64,000 nucleotides of DNA, from positions 14,518,604-14,582,603 of the forward strand of contig NC_051105.1 of NCBI RefSeq assembly GCF_901709675.1, read 5' to 3'. The stretch is from Syngnathus acus. Its lineage: Eukaryota; Chordata; Actinopteri; Syngnathiformes; Syngnathidae. Of the stretch, positions 10,644 to 21,633 are shown piece after piece (position 1 is the first letter of the stretch; the number at the start of each line of letters is the position of its first letter). Position numbers and translations under genes: made by a program. The notes beneath the pieces are model-generated. The model saw only the letters and a list, made by a program, of their open reading frames with translations. It was not told where the DNA came from and did no database searches.

Positions 10644-10673
10644 TAAAAAAAAAAAAAAAGTCCTCGCCGCAAT

Positions 10674-11120
10674 CAGACCTGAGAGACCGGGTGGGAATGT
10701 TTATGTGGAGAAGGTCTGACAGGTATGGAAGGGTGAGGTTATGGATGGCCTTGAATGTGTGGAGGAGAATTTTATAGTCAATGCGCTGTTTTATGGGGAG
10801 CCAGAGGAGTTGGTGTAGAACGGGAGTGATGTGATGGTGGACAGGCGTTCCTGTGACGATGCGAGTAGCATTCTGGACCAGTTGCAATTTATGGAGGAGT
10901 TTGTGGAGGAGACCGACAAGGATGGAGTTGCAATAATCCAGACGGGAGGTGACAAGAGTGGACCAGGATAGCAGCGCTGTGTGGAGTGAGTGATTTGTGG
11001 GGGAGACCGACAAGGATGGAGTTGCAATAATCCAGACGGGAGGTGACAAGAGTGGACCAGGATAGCAGCGCTGTGTGGAGTGAGTGATGGACGGAGGCGA
11101 TTAATGTTACGGAGGTGGAA
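10674..11120 (-). mobile_element. L2-clade LINE 3' fragment (copy B, further truncated)
   Basis: The same L2 frame as at 1225-1850 but starting at the duplication junction, so the last 60 or so codons are replaced by the run of A and minisatellite from copy A's right edge. This break marks the duplication junction exactly. Confidence 0.85.
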
Positions 11121-11697
11121 AAGTGTTTAAAATACAATAACATATTTAAAAGTACAATAGAATGTTTAAAAATAAAATTATAAAAGTCTTGTGCGGATGC
11201 CCTCTCGCTGGGCTGCACGCAAGAGCAGAGAGGAGCCTGACACGTTTACACTTCATAAAAGGTTTATAAAAGTCTTGTGCGGACATTGTAGCAATATATT
11301 TATTCTTATTTATCTTCTTATTTACTGAAATAAATAAGAATGTTTCTTAAAGTCAGTTTGACTTTAAAATTTTTACAAAAGTGTGTGGGGGAGACCGACA
11401 AGGATGGAGTTGCAATAATCCAGACGGGAGGTGACAAGAGTGGACCAGGATAGCAGCGCTGTGTGGAGTGAGTGATGGACGGAGGCGATTAATGTTACGG
11501 AGGTGGAAAAGTGTTTAAAATACAATAACATATTTAAAAGTACAATAGAGTGTTTAAAAATAAAATTATAAAAGTCTTGTGCGGATGCCCTCTTGCTGGG
11601 CTGCACGCAAGAGCAGAGAGGAGCCTGACACGTTTACACTTCATAAAAGGTTCATAAAAGTCTTGTGCGGACATTGTAGCAATTTATTTATTCTTAT

Positions 11698-12070
11698 TTA
11701 TCTTCTTCCATCCATCCATTTTCTGAAACGCTTAGTCCCCACGGGGGTCGCGGGAGTGCTGGAGCCTATCCCAGCCGTCATTGGGCAGTAGGCGAGGGAC
11801 ACCCTGAACCGGTTGCCAGCCAATCGCAGGGCACAGAGAGACAAACAACCATTTGCACTCGCACTCACACCTAGGGACAATTTGGAGTCTTCAATCGGCC
11901 TACCAAGCATGTTTTTGGGATGTGGGAGGAAACCGGAGTGCCCGGAGAAAACCCACGCGGGCCCGGGGAGAACATGCAAACTCCACACAGGGAGGGCCGG
12001 AGGTGGAATCGAACCCGCACCCTCCTAACTGTGAGACGGACGTGCTACCCAGTGCGCCACCGAGCCGCCT
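11698..12070 (-). mobile_element. V-SINE (copy B)
   Basis: Duplicate of 2428-2800 with no difference that I can see. Confidence 0.8.
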
Positions 12071-12519
12071 TATTTATCTTCTTATTTACTGAAATAAATA
12101 AGAATGTTTCTTAAAGTCAGTTTGACTTTAAAATTTTTACAAAAGTGTTTAAAAATACAAAAAAGTGTTTAAAAAAAAAAAGTCTGTAAAACTACCATAA
12201 AGGTTCCTAAAAGTCTTGTGTGGATATTGTAACAATATATTTACTCTTATTTATTTTCTTATTTATTTAAATAAATAAGAATGTTTCTGAAAATTAGTTT
12301 GACTTTAAAATGTTTACTAAAGTGTTTAAAAATACAAAAAATATTTGAAAAGTACAATACAGTGTTTGAAAAATCAATAAAAGTTCATAAAAGTCTTTTG
12401 TGGATATTGTAACAATATTATATATAATATATACGTATATCTACATCACAGATTTTCACCTATAGTGGGTGGAACCAATTATCCGCAATAGACGGATAAC
12501 TTGAGGTTTTCCATCAGGC

Positions 12520-13076
12520 ATGGCATGACAGCCTCCTGAAATATAAAGATGCGCTTATCTTACCAAAAACTAATTATTTCTTGCAAGTTATTAATCTCAA
12601 TAAAAACAATCCTAAATACTTATTTGATACAGTGGCAAAGCTAACACTACGCCAGCTGACCTCCGATAGCTCCTTCCACTCGAGTTCATGAAATTTTTCG
12701 CTCGAAAGATTGAATCCATTAAAGATGAGATCAAGATGACCATTCAAATCGCTCAGTCGAGACCGCCGACTACCGGCGCTGACGATCATGCAATAACCCT
12801 CTCACATTTTAAAAGCGTGTCCCTTGAAAGGCGTACACAATTGGTTAGTGCGGCTAAACAAACAACATGTTTACTCGACCCGCTTCCAGCCAAACTATAG
12901 GACCGTCCGTCTTAAATATAATTAATCTGTCTGTCTCCTCTGGGATAGTGCCAACAGCTTTTAAAACCGCTATCATTAAACCGCTACTTAAGCGACCAAA
13001 TCTCGACCCGGACTGTCTCAGTAATTATAGGCCAGTTTCAAATCTCCCATTCATAGCAAAACTTCTTGAAAAAGTA
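12520..13076 (+). pseudogene. L2-clade LINE ORF2, pre-RT region (copy B)
   Basis: Duplicate of 3250-3806. In this copy the DNA element that splits it is complete: removing 13077-22219 and one TA joins LLEK-V to VAQQLID in frame at 22222. This copy therefore keeps the original right-hand context. Confidence 0.85.
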
Positions 13077-14335
13077 CCGTAATTTTCGGACTATAAGTCG
13101 CATCAGCCATAAAATGCCCAAAAATGTGAAAAAAAACATATATAAGTTGCTCCGGAGTATAAGTCGCATTTTGGGGGGCAATGTATAAGACAAAATCCAA
13201 CACCAAGAACAGTCATGAACGAGCAACAACAGGCTAAACGATAGGTATGCTAACGTGACATAAACACAAACGAAGAGCCCTGACGTAAAATTATTATTAT
13301 TATTTAGTTATTCAAAAAACTATTACATAAATAACACGTTAATAAAACCATCTGTGTCACTCCAATTCATTAAATCCATGGATCGTCCTTTGTCAACAAT
13401 GCGTGTGCGCCGCTGACGGCGCTTGCACTTCAAAATATTCCACAGGCCCATATAACGATATATATAAATTATATATCAAATAACTATTATATAAGCAATA
13501 ATGTTATCAAACCATCTGTGTCACTCCAAATCATTAAATCCATCGATCGTCCTTTGTCAACAATGGGTGCGCGCACCTGACGGCGCTTGCACTTCAAAAT
13601 ATTCCACAGGCCCATATAACAATATATACCGTTTTTTTTCATGTATAATGCGCCCCCATGTATAATACGCACCCTAAAAATGGCATGTCAATGCTGGAAA
13701 AAAGCCTGTACCCATGTATAATACGCACCCAAATTTTGACTATTTCTTTTTTTTTTTTTTAAGTCCCAATGATCGTCACACACGCATCTGGGTGTGGTGA
13801 AATTTGTCCTCTGCATTTGACCCATCCCCGTGTGATTTTGATCCATCCCCTGGGGGAGAGGGGAGCAGTGAGCAGCAGCGGCGCCGCGCTCGGGAATCAT
13901 TTGGTGATAAGATAAGAGGAACTTTATTAATCTCACGTGTGAGAAACTGCATGTAACAACAGCTCGATTTACAGGAAGGTACAAGTTGGGGGATAAAGGT
14001 GCAAAAAGAGACTTCAGGACCGTAGTCTTCCGGTATAATAAATAGAATACAATATAAAAAAAGAAATATGGAAAAATAACAGCAATTGTAGTAAAACTAA
14101 AAATATGAGCTATGAATATTTACAGAAAGAAGATAAAATAGTGGTAAAGTGTCGTAAAGTGTATGAAGTGTATGGAGTTTAGCAATGCTAATTACAAAGA
14201 GAAATATTGCACGGGTTATAGAAGTGAAATAGATCTATGCATTGTGTGGCAGAGAATATTGCACATTGGGCTTAAATTGCACATTGGGGTTAAGAATTGC
14301 ACGTTACGGGGAAAGTATTGCACAGAAGGATGTGT

Positions 14336-16420
14336 TTACAGGTTGTCATTGTACAGCCTGATTGCGGTGGGGATGAAGGAGCTGCGATAGCGTTCCTTCT
14401 TACACGGGGGGAGTCTGAGTCTCTGACTGAAGGAGCTGCTCAAGTTCTCCAAAGTCAGATGCAGTGGGTGAGAGGGGTTGTTCCTGATGGATGCTAGCCT
14501 GGCTAGCACCCTCCTCTCGCCCACCTCCTCAACAGTGTCAAGAGGGCAGCCCACCACAGAGCTGGCCCTCTTAACCAGTTTGTTGAGCCTCTTCCTATCC
14601 CTCTCTGTGCTGCTCGGAGCCCAACAGACCACAGCGTAGAGGATGGCAGAGGCTACCACTGAGTCATAAAAGGTTTTTAACAGAGGCCTGCTCACTCCAA
14701 AGGAGTTGAGTCTCCTCAGGAGGTGGAGGCGACTCTGTCCTTTCTTGTAGACGGCGTTCATGTGATCAGTCCAGTTCAGTTTATTGTTGAGGTGAACACC
14801 CAGGTACCTAAAACTGTCCACGACCTCAATGTCCCGACCCTGGATGTTCACCGGTGAGTGGGGAGGTGCTCCTCTCCTAAAGTCAATCACCAGCTCCTTC
14901 GTCTTACTGGTGTTCAAGCACAGGTGATTGTGATCACACCAGTCCACAAAGGCGCTGATGGCCGACAGGTACTCCAGCTCGCCCCCCTTAGACATACAGC
15001 CAACAATAGCTGAGTCATCGGAGAACTTCTGGAGATAGCAGATATCAGTGTTATACGTGAAGTCCGAGGTGTACAGTGTGAAAAGGAATGGAGACAGGAC
15101 TGTGCCCTGAGGTGCTCCAGTGCTGCAGACTACCACCTCTGATCGGCAGCCATGCAGTTGCACGTACTGGGGCCGGTTAGTGAGGTAGTCAATGGTCCAG
15201 TCAGTGAGGTGATGGTCCACTCCAGTGTCTAGCATCTTCACTCGTAGCAGGGCCGGCGAGATGGTATTGAAGGCACTGGAGAAGTCAAAGAACATGACCC
15301 TCACAGCGCTGCCGGCGGACTCCAGGTGGGTGAGCGTCCGCTGCAGCAGGTAGATGACGGCGTCTTCCACCCCAGTGCCGATCTTGTAGGCAAACTGCAG
15401 CGGATCCAGAGTGGGGCTCACCACGGAGCAGAGGTGGCTGAGAACCAGGCGTTCCGTCACCTTCATGATGTGGGAAGTGAGGGCGATGGGTCTGAAGTGG
15501 GCCGGTTCCTTGGCGCGCGGTGTTTTGGGAACTGGGACGATGGAGGATGTCTTCCATGCGCTGGGCACCTTCGCCAGGCTGAGGCTCAGGTTGAGCAGGT
15601 GGCACAGAACATGGCAGAGATCATCAGCACATGTCCGTAGCAGCCTGGGGGAGATGCCATCCGGTCCCGGGGCCTTTCTCTGTTTCAGCTTCCCCAGCTC
15701 TCTCCTCACCTGAGCAGGAGTGAAGGAGAGGGGAGGGGGCTGAGATGAGGTTGAAGGCCGTGGTGAGTCATTGAGAGAGATGAGTGATTGTCCATGTGGT
15801 GGGCGGGAGGGTGTTAAGTGGCCATGAAGCAGGGGGGAGTGGGTTGATTGTCCATGAGGCAGGCGGGGGGGTGGATCCAGGTATCCAGGCAGTGGGAGGC
15901 TGGGGGGGGCAGCGGACAGGGGGGTGAGAGGGAGTGGGGACAGGCCAAACCGGTTGAAGTGCTGGTTAAGCTCATCCGCCCAGCGTTGATCCCCGTCAAT
16001 GCTGCCACTCGCTCTCCGTCCAGAACCAGACATAGTCCTCAGGCCACGCCACACATCCCGCACGTTCCTCTGTGCGAGTTCCTCCTCCATCCTCCTGGCG
16101 TACTCCCGCTTTGCTTCGCGGATCGTCCTCTGGAGCAGATGCTGCAGCCTCTTCTGCTCCTCTCTGTCCCCGCGTCTAAAAGCCCACCACTTCTTGTTGA
16201 TAAGGGCTTTCAGATGCGGGGTCATCCAGGGGTGGTTATTTGAGTAGCAACACACCCTCTTAGTAGGTATTGTGCTCTCAACGCAAAAATTAATGTAATC
16301 CGTGATGCAGTCAGTGAGGGCGTCGATGTCCTCGCCATGATCACTGTAGAAAACTTCCCAGTCGGTAGACTCAAGGCAGCTTCTCAGATGTTCAATGGCT
16401 TCCTCGCTCCACACCCTCAC
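14336..16420 (-). pseudogene. Rex1-like LINE reverse transcriptase frame (copy B)
   Basis: Encodes the same 694 residues as 5066-7150, including the unusual FSDDS palm motif. The identity over 2 kb of dead coding sequence argues for very recent duplication or an assembly duplicate. Confidence 0.85.
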
Positions 16421-16425
16421 TTCCT

Positions 16426-17490
16426 TTACCTGCCTCTTCTCACCTTGGGTGAGTATTGGGAGGTGAGTAGTACCAGGTTGTGATCCGAGCGGCCCAGTGG
16501 GGGGAGGGCAGACGCTGTGAATGCTCCCTCAGCATTGCAATAGAAGTGGTCCAGTATCTTATTGTCCCTGGTAGCACAGTTTACGTACTGAGTGAAGGTG
16601 GGCAACGTGGAAGACAGAGAGGCATGATTGAAATCACCGGTAATGGCAATGAAGGCCCGTGGATGGTCTGTCTGCAGCTTGCACACGGCGCTGTGAATGA
16701 CGTCACGCGCACGCGCCGCATTTGCAGACGGGGGAATGTAGACACACACCAGAATAATATGTCCAAATTCCCTCGGGAGGTAGTAAGGTCTCATGCTTAT
16801 AGTCAGAAACTCGATGTCCTCGGAGCAGTGTTTCTCTCTGACGTAAACATGGGACTGCTTGCACCACGCTTCATTTATGTAAACCGCGATTCCACCGCCT
16901 CTCGTCTTACCGGTCTGAGCTGCACTCCTATCCGCTCTCTCCAGTCTGAACCCGGGTAGAGAAACAGCGGAGTCCGGGATGGTGTCAGTCAGCCACGATT
17001 CAGAAAAACACAGCAGACTCGCGTCCCTGTATAGTCCGTAGAATCGTGTCAGAGCCGCGAGTTCATCCATCTTCCCGTGTAGCGAGCGGACATTTCCCGT
17101 TACAACGGTCGGTAAACACGGCTGCTTTTTCCTCTTTCCCGATCCTCTACAGCCTCTCCTCCGTCTTCTTAGTTCCTCCGGAACCTTAGGTTTCGTGGCG
17201 AAGTAGTAGGATCTGGGTCGTGCGGCAAGCAGCTGGTCTCGGCTGTAAACAATGAGACTCGCGGCGACTCCACTGAATGCACCACCACGCGCCGGTTGAA
17301 AAAGTAACGAGAAAAGGAGGACTACGGCCAAAAAAGCTCCCGAACTAGGTTTAACATGTGCAGGCTTGCACAAAGTTCCCCCTAGTAGAGAGAAAAACTT
17401 AGAAAGAAAACTAGAAATAATAAATAAGAGTGAAAAAGGGAGGAAAGAAGGGAGAGCTGTTGCAACAGGCTGCACGCAGGGCGGCGCCAT
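16426..17490 (-). pseudogene. Rex1-like LINE endonuclease frame (copy B)
   Basis: Encodes the same 354 residues as 7156-8220 and ends at the same stop. Confidence 0.83.
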
Positions 17491-17676
17491 CTTGGATCAA
17501 GCCGAATATCCAGCCGAGCTTTATCACTGCGCATGCAGAAATTCTAACCCCCCAATTCCAACCCTTAATGCTGAGTGCCAAGCAGGGAGGCAATGGGTCC
17601 CATTTTTATAGTCTTTGGTATGGTCTTAACTAGGCTGGATGTATTTTTTTTGTTGGCGTTGATTTCTCCGACTGCC

Positions 17677-17962
17677 GTAGGCGGGGGACACCCTGAACCG
17701 GTTGCCAGCCGATCGCAGGGCACACAGAGACAAACAACCATTTGCACTCGCACTCACACCTAGGGACAATTTGGAGTCTTCAATCGGCCTACCAAGCATG
17801 TTTTTGGGATGTGGGAGGAAACCGGAGTGCCCGGAGAAAACCCACGCGGGCCCGGGGAGAACATGCAAACTCCACACAGGGAGGGCCGGAGGTGGAATCG
17901 AACCCGCACCCTCCTAACTGTGAGGCGGACGTGCTACCCAGTGCGCCACCGTGCCGACCACC
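17677..17962 (-). mobile_element. V-SINE fragment (copy B)
   Basis: Duplicate of 8407-8692. Confidence 0.75.
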
Positions 17963-18923
17963 GCGATCAGTTAGGTTAAAATGAAAAGAGAGGAAAGTGA
18001 CGTGCGGACATGTGAAAAAGGCGGCTCTGTATGGGAGAGAAGTTGAAGAGGAATAAAAACACCCTTGGAAACCAAAACTTGCCCCTCGTCGTGACTCGGA
18101 GCCGCAACAAATGTTTAAGATTTGTGTAGGGTACATTGTGACAGCAAACGAGCAGGTGATCGAGCAAGCGTCTGATACGAGAGCATTGCGTTCGTATGGA
18201 GCGTGTTTGAAGTGAACAGCAGAGATGAAAGGAAGAAGGCAAAGTGTTGTGAAATAAAATATTACCTGTAATACGTATTTTGTTATTTGCTGATTGTATG
18301 TATTAAACTATCACATTCATTGTCAGTCAAGAAGAGAAGAGGACTATTCGCATCGGATCCATAGTGCGCATGCGCAGTGATACTGCCTCCGTATGACGTC
18401 CAGTCCGCGATGGAGATTAAAAAACAAACAATATTTGACAATAACACAGGTTTCTGTTCCTGTCTTTGGTAATGTCCCCCTGTCTTTTTGTTCCACGTCT
18501 TTGTCGGTCAGTCCTGTTGTTGGTTTTGTTAGAGAGTTATGTTAGTTTACCAAGTCTGTGTTTTGAGTTCCTCCAATGAACCCTGGTTCAAGCTGCACTT
18601 GGTCGCCCTCTTCCTTTCCACACTCCATCCGTGACAAGATTTTCTTCAAAATTGTTGTACCATGATTTTCTTCAAAGAAAAAAAAAAAAAAAATGTAAAA
18701 AAAATTGTACCAATGTATAATGCGCCCCCCGGATTTTAGGACAATAAATTAGTTAAATTTTGCGCATTATACATGGAAAAAAACGGTCAATTAGATATCA
18801 AATAAGTATTATATAAGCCAGTGGTGGCCAACCCGCGGCTCTTTGGCTGGTTCCATGCGACTCTTTTACGTTCATATCAACATTTGTGTTTATTTTTTGT
18901 GCGTATTTGCTTCGCTTGAGTTC

Positions 18924-19294
18924 TGTCACGGATGGAGTGTAGAAATGGAGCAGGGCGACCAAGTGCAGCTTGGACCAGGCTTTATTGCAGCAAACTCAAA
19001 AGACAGACTCGGCAAACCGACGTGGCTCAACATCAAAACTAACAGGACTGACCGACAAAAACGTGAAACAAAAGACAGGAACCAAACAACCTCGTGGCAG
19101 TGACACATGCATTGTCCACAATGCTCCGACATCGAGTGGCACACAAACAGAACTTAAATACAACACAGGCAACAAGAGGCAGGTGAGTGTGATTACACTA
19201 ATCAAGGGCACACAGGAAGGGAGGGGCGAGCACACAGACACACAGAAACGATGACAACCTATACACATCACAAAACTGGGGACGAGACATGACA
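18924..19294 (-). repeat. LTR (left in window, 3' LTR of the minus-strand element)
   Basis: 371 bp, TG...CA ends. It differs from the other LTR at a few bases, for example GGATGGAG against GAACGGAG near the edge and a short length difference around 'CAGAAC(TTAA)A'. The differences give a lower bound on the time since insertion. Confidence 0.85.
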
Positions 19295-19429
19295 GAACCC
19301 CCCCCACAGGGGACGGCTCTCGACGTCCCAAAAACCCAACCCCCCACGGCGGCACGCGGGGGGGCGGGGGGTTAGCGCATCAGTCCAGACGACCCTACTG
19401 GTCTCTAGAACAGCCTGGACCACGCACGA

Positions 19430-19914
19430 CGGCGACTGGGGTAACAACCGCACTCGGCGGCGACTTGGGGCACAGAACCGCACTCGGGCGGCGACTTGGG
19501 GCACAGAACCGCACTCGGGTGGCGACTTGGGGAACCGAATCGCACCGCACTCGGGCGGCGACTTGGGAAACCGCACCGCACTCGGGCGACGACTTGGGGA
19601 ACCGATCCGCACCGCACTCGGGCGGCGACGAGGGGAACCGATCCGCACCGCACTCGGGCGGCGACTTGGGAAACAGAACCGCACCGCACTCGGGCGGCGA
19701 CTTGGGGAACCGAACCGCACCGCACTCGGGCGGCGACTTGGGGAACCGAACCGCACTCGGGCGGCGACGAGGGGAACCGAACCGCACTCGGGCTGCGACA
19801 AGGGGAACCGAACCGCACTCGGGCGGCTACACACACAAACCCGCACTCGGGCGGCTACTCATACAAACCCGCACTCGGGCGGTCACTCACACAAACCCGC
19901 ACTCGGGCGGATAA
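19430..19914. repeat. GC-rich minisatellite inside the LTR element (copy B)
   Basis: Duplicate of 10160-10643. It ends at a run of about 13 A followed by 'GTCCTCGCCGCAATCAG', where the duplication breakpoint falls. Confidence 0.85.
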
Positions 19915-19941
19915 AAAAAAAAAAAAAGTCCTCGCCGCAAT

Positions 19942-20361
19942 CAGCGGCACTCGAAAGTCCGGACCGCAATCAGCAGCATCCGTAAGGCGGAGCTGTGGCA
20001 GCAGCAAGAGCCACCACGCGCCGCAGCAGTGGGAGTAGGGCCAGGGACGATCGCGGGTCCGGCGCAGCTGGCTTGGAGTCGGGCGACGTCAAAGGGCCCT
20101 GCGACGCTGGGGTGGAGCCCGATGGCGACCGCGAGTCCGATGACTCCGGGAGGCACTCCGATGGCGGCCGCGTGTCCGGCGTCGTGGCAGTGGAGTCCGA
20201 TCGCGGCCGCGAAGCTGCTGTCGCCAGAAACACTCCGATGGCGACCGCGGAGCCGATCGCGTTGGAACCTGCTCAGACGATGGACGTGGATCGGGCGTCG
20301 CAGTGGGAGCTGATGGTGGAGGGAGGTCCAAGCACTGGCCGCTGTAGTGGTCGGAGCATTC
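19942..20361 (-). other. Unique GC-rich interior of the LTR element
   Basis: Single-copy in the window (not part of the tandem duplication). Rich in CGATGGCGACCGCG-type words, it keeps open frames on both strands because stop codons are rare at this composition. I recognise no Gag or enzyme motifs. The last bases before the LTR (GAATGCTCCGACCAC on the minus strand) would hold the primer-binding site; I cannot name the matching tRNA. Confidence 0.55.
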
Positions 20362-20730
20362 TGTCACGAACGGAGTGTGGAAATGGAGCAGGGCGACCAA
20401 GTGCAGCTTGGAACAGGGTTTATTGCAGCAAACTCAAAAGACAGACCCGGCAAACCGACGTGACTTAACATCAAAACTAACCGGACTGACCGACAAAAAC
20501 GTGGAACAAAAGACAGGAACCAAACAACCTCGTGGCAGTGACACATGCATTGTCCACAATGCTCCGACATCGAGTGGCACACAAACAGAACAAATACAAC
20601 ACAGGCAACAAGAGGCAGGTGAGTGTGATTACACTAATCAAGGGCACACAGGAAGGGAGGGGCGAGCACACAGACACACAGAAATGATGACAACCTATAC
20701 ACATCACAAAACTGGGGACGAGACATGACA
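20362..20730 (-). repeat. LTR (right in window, 5' LTR of the minus-strand element)
   Basis: 369 bp, TG...CA ends, directly repeated with 18924-19294, followed by the AGTTC target duplication. Confidence 0.85.
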
Positions 20731-20832
20731 AGTTCAATATGGTATTTTGGTCAAACGCGCATGCGCGTGAGGTGAAATCTCGCAAAGTAGGAGGGACAAA
20801 CCCATTTGAGGAGTGTCAATTTCGCTCTAAAA

Positions 20833-21072
20833 ATGGCAAGGAAAAAATGCACAGCTAAACGAATATATGAGGATGAACACAGGACGTTTTTAACAGAGTT
20901 AAAGTTGTTTTTTGTTGAACGCAATGGCAAGCCATTCTGCCTGATATGTCGGACGTCATTAGCGCATTTAAAAGCTTCAAATGTTCAGCGCCACTTCAGC
21001 TCACTTCATGCCAATATCGATAAGGACTTTCCAAAAGGGACTGAATTTCGCAAGCACAAGTTTGGACACTGA
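20833..21072 (+). pseudogene. hAT transposase, BED zinc-finger amino end
   Basis: The 80-codon frame has the pattern of a hAT (ZBED/GTF2IRD2-type) transposase start: a basic leader (MARKKCTAKR), FFVERNGKPFCLICRTS, then NVQRHFSSLH. The two cysteines and two histidines of a BED finger are present. A frameshift after HKFGH is followed in other frames by family-like sequence (LAWNIARAKKPYNE, EFVKKCLSDVIEI) up to about 21260. The RNase H-like catalytic domain is absent. DNA-binding function of the whole element is lost. Confidence 0.75.
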
Positions 21073-21439
21073 AAAGTCAGGCAGAAAAATAGGTACAGTT
21101 TTTCAAAAAAATTACGAAGCACTCGGAGACTGTCACACTTGCATTGTTTCAACTGGCTTGGAACATTGCACGGGCTAAAAAGCCATACAATGAAGTGGAG
21201 TTTGTTAAAAAATGCCTCAGTGACGTTATTGAAATCTTGTCTCCTGAAAGCGACAAACTAAAACGAACTTATTATGTTTTTGTTTGTGGAATTTGTTGAA
21301 CAGAGCTTGTCTGTGTGAGACAATGCACACAATGTTCATTGTTGAAAATGTGGTCTGTGGTTTTAGTACTGTAGGAGTCAATTTGTCATTATCATGTTGG
21401 TGCGTGACATGATAATGTCACACAATAAATTTGGCTGAG

Positions 21440-21535
21440 CAGAGGTGTGTGTATGCGCGCGCGCGTTTGTGCGTGTGAGTGTGCATGTGTGTGTGTGTGT
21501 GCGTGTGTGTGAGTGTGTGTGTGTGTGGGGGGGGG
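21440..21535. repeat. GT/GC microsatellite
   Basis: Alternating GT with GCGC and GAGTGTGT interruptions, ending in a G run. It sits in the tail of the hAT element where coding sequence should be. Confidence 0.9.
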
Positions 21536-21633
21536 ATGTTCATGTGTGCTCATGTGTATGATGTGGCTCTTTGCGATGACAGTAAAAAATGTGGCTCTTA
21601 GTCTCTGACTGGTTGGCCACCCCTGATATAAGC

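Larger units (their letters stand above)
1404..10673. repeat. Tandem segmental duplication, copy A (9270 bp)
   Basis: This block is repeated head to tail directly after itself. It starts inside the L2 fragment and ends inside an LTR element nested in a hAT. The left edge, the junction at 10673/10674 and the right edge share only CAG, a 3-bp microhomology. By eye the copies differ only by one A in a run near 9380 and one A near 9510; the predicted proteins in both are identical. The unit carries no host gene that I can recognise. Confidence 0.93.
9551..10673 (+). mobile_element. hAT element, left part only (copy A)
   Basis: It starts at the hAT-type terminus CAGTGGTGGCCAACCCGCGG, preceded by ATATAAGC, and is cut off at 10673 by the tandem duplication. 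The complete version, with its second ATATAAGC, is copy B at 18819-21625. The left LTR of the nested LTR element (9656-10026) and its minisatellite (to about 10643) are included. Confidence 0.8.
13911..17538 (-). mobile_element. Rex1-like LINE (copy B)
   Basis: Duplicate of 4641-8268, with the flanking SINE halves at 13761-13910 and 17539-17642. It shares the frame break at about 16430, so that mutation came before the duplication. Confidence 0.82.
13629..18786 (+). mobile_element. DNA element with GCGCATTATACATG ends (copy B)
   Basis: Duplicate of 4359-9518, two bases shorter because of the two A-run differences. Confidence 0.65.
10674..19941. repeat. Tandem segmental duplication, copy B (9268 bp)
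   Basis: Second copy of the block at 1404-10673; offset +9270, falling to +9268 after the two A-run differences. After 19941 the sequence continues into the unduplicated right part of the LTR element, so copy B carries the original right flank and copy A the original left flank. It repeats every element listed for copy A. Confidence 0.93.
18924..20730 (-). mobile_element. Non-autonomous LTR retrotransposon (gypsy-like LTRs) with minisatellite cargo
   Basis: Two LTRs of 371 and 369 bp (18924-19294, 20362-20730), each TGTCA...TGACA, lie in direct orientation and are flanked by a perfect 5-bp AGTTC duplication (18919-18923, 20731-20735). On the minus strand each LTR has an AATAAA signal ('CTGCAATAAA') shortly before its end, and a G-rich purine run (GTGGGGGGGG) lies just upstream of the downstream LTR, as a polypurine tract should. 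The 1.07-kb interior has no gag, protease, RT or integrase; it is minisatellite plus GC-rich low-complexity sequence. The element must have been mobilised by a relative. The gypsy-like call rests on LTR style only. Confidence 0.85.
18819..21625 (+). mobile_element. hAT transposon, complete ends, with nested LTR element
   Basis: The termini CAGTGGTGGCCAACCCGCGG and (inverted) TGGTTGGCCACCCCTG are flanked by a perfect 8-bp duplication, ATATAAGC (18811-18818 and 21626-21633), the hallmark of hAT insertion. The interior begins a BED zinc-finger transposase (20833-21072 and diverged continuation to about 21290) and then ends in a GT microsatellite, so the catalytic part is missing. The LTR element 18924-20730 lies inside it. 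Confidence 0.9.

Noticed and set aside
10000-10777. Overlapping Pro/Arg- and Gly/Arg-rich open frames on both strands (also 19268-20038), looking like a repeat protein
   Set aside because: The minisatellite unit is a multiple of three and GC-rich, so all frames stay open. No conserved domain and no splice context; it is the interior of an LTR element.
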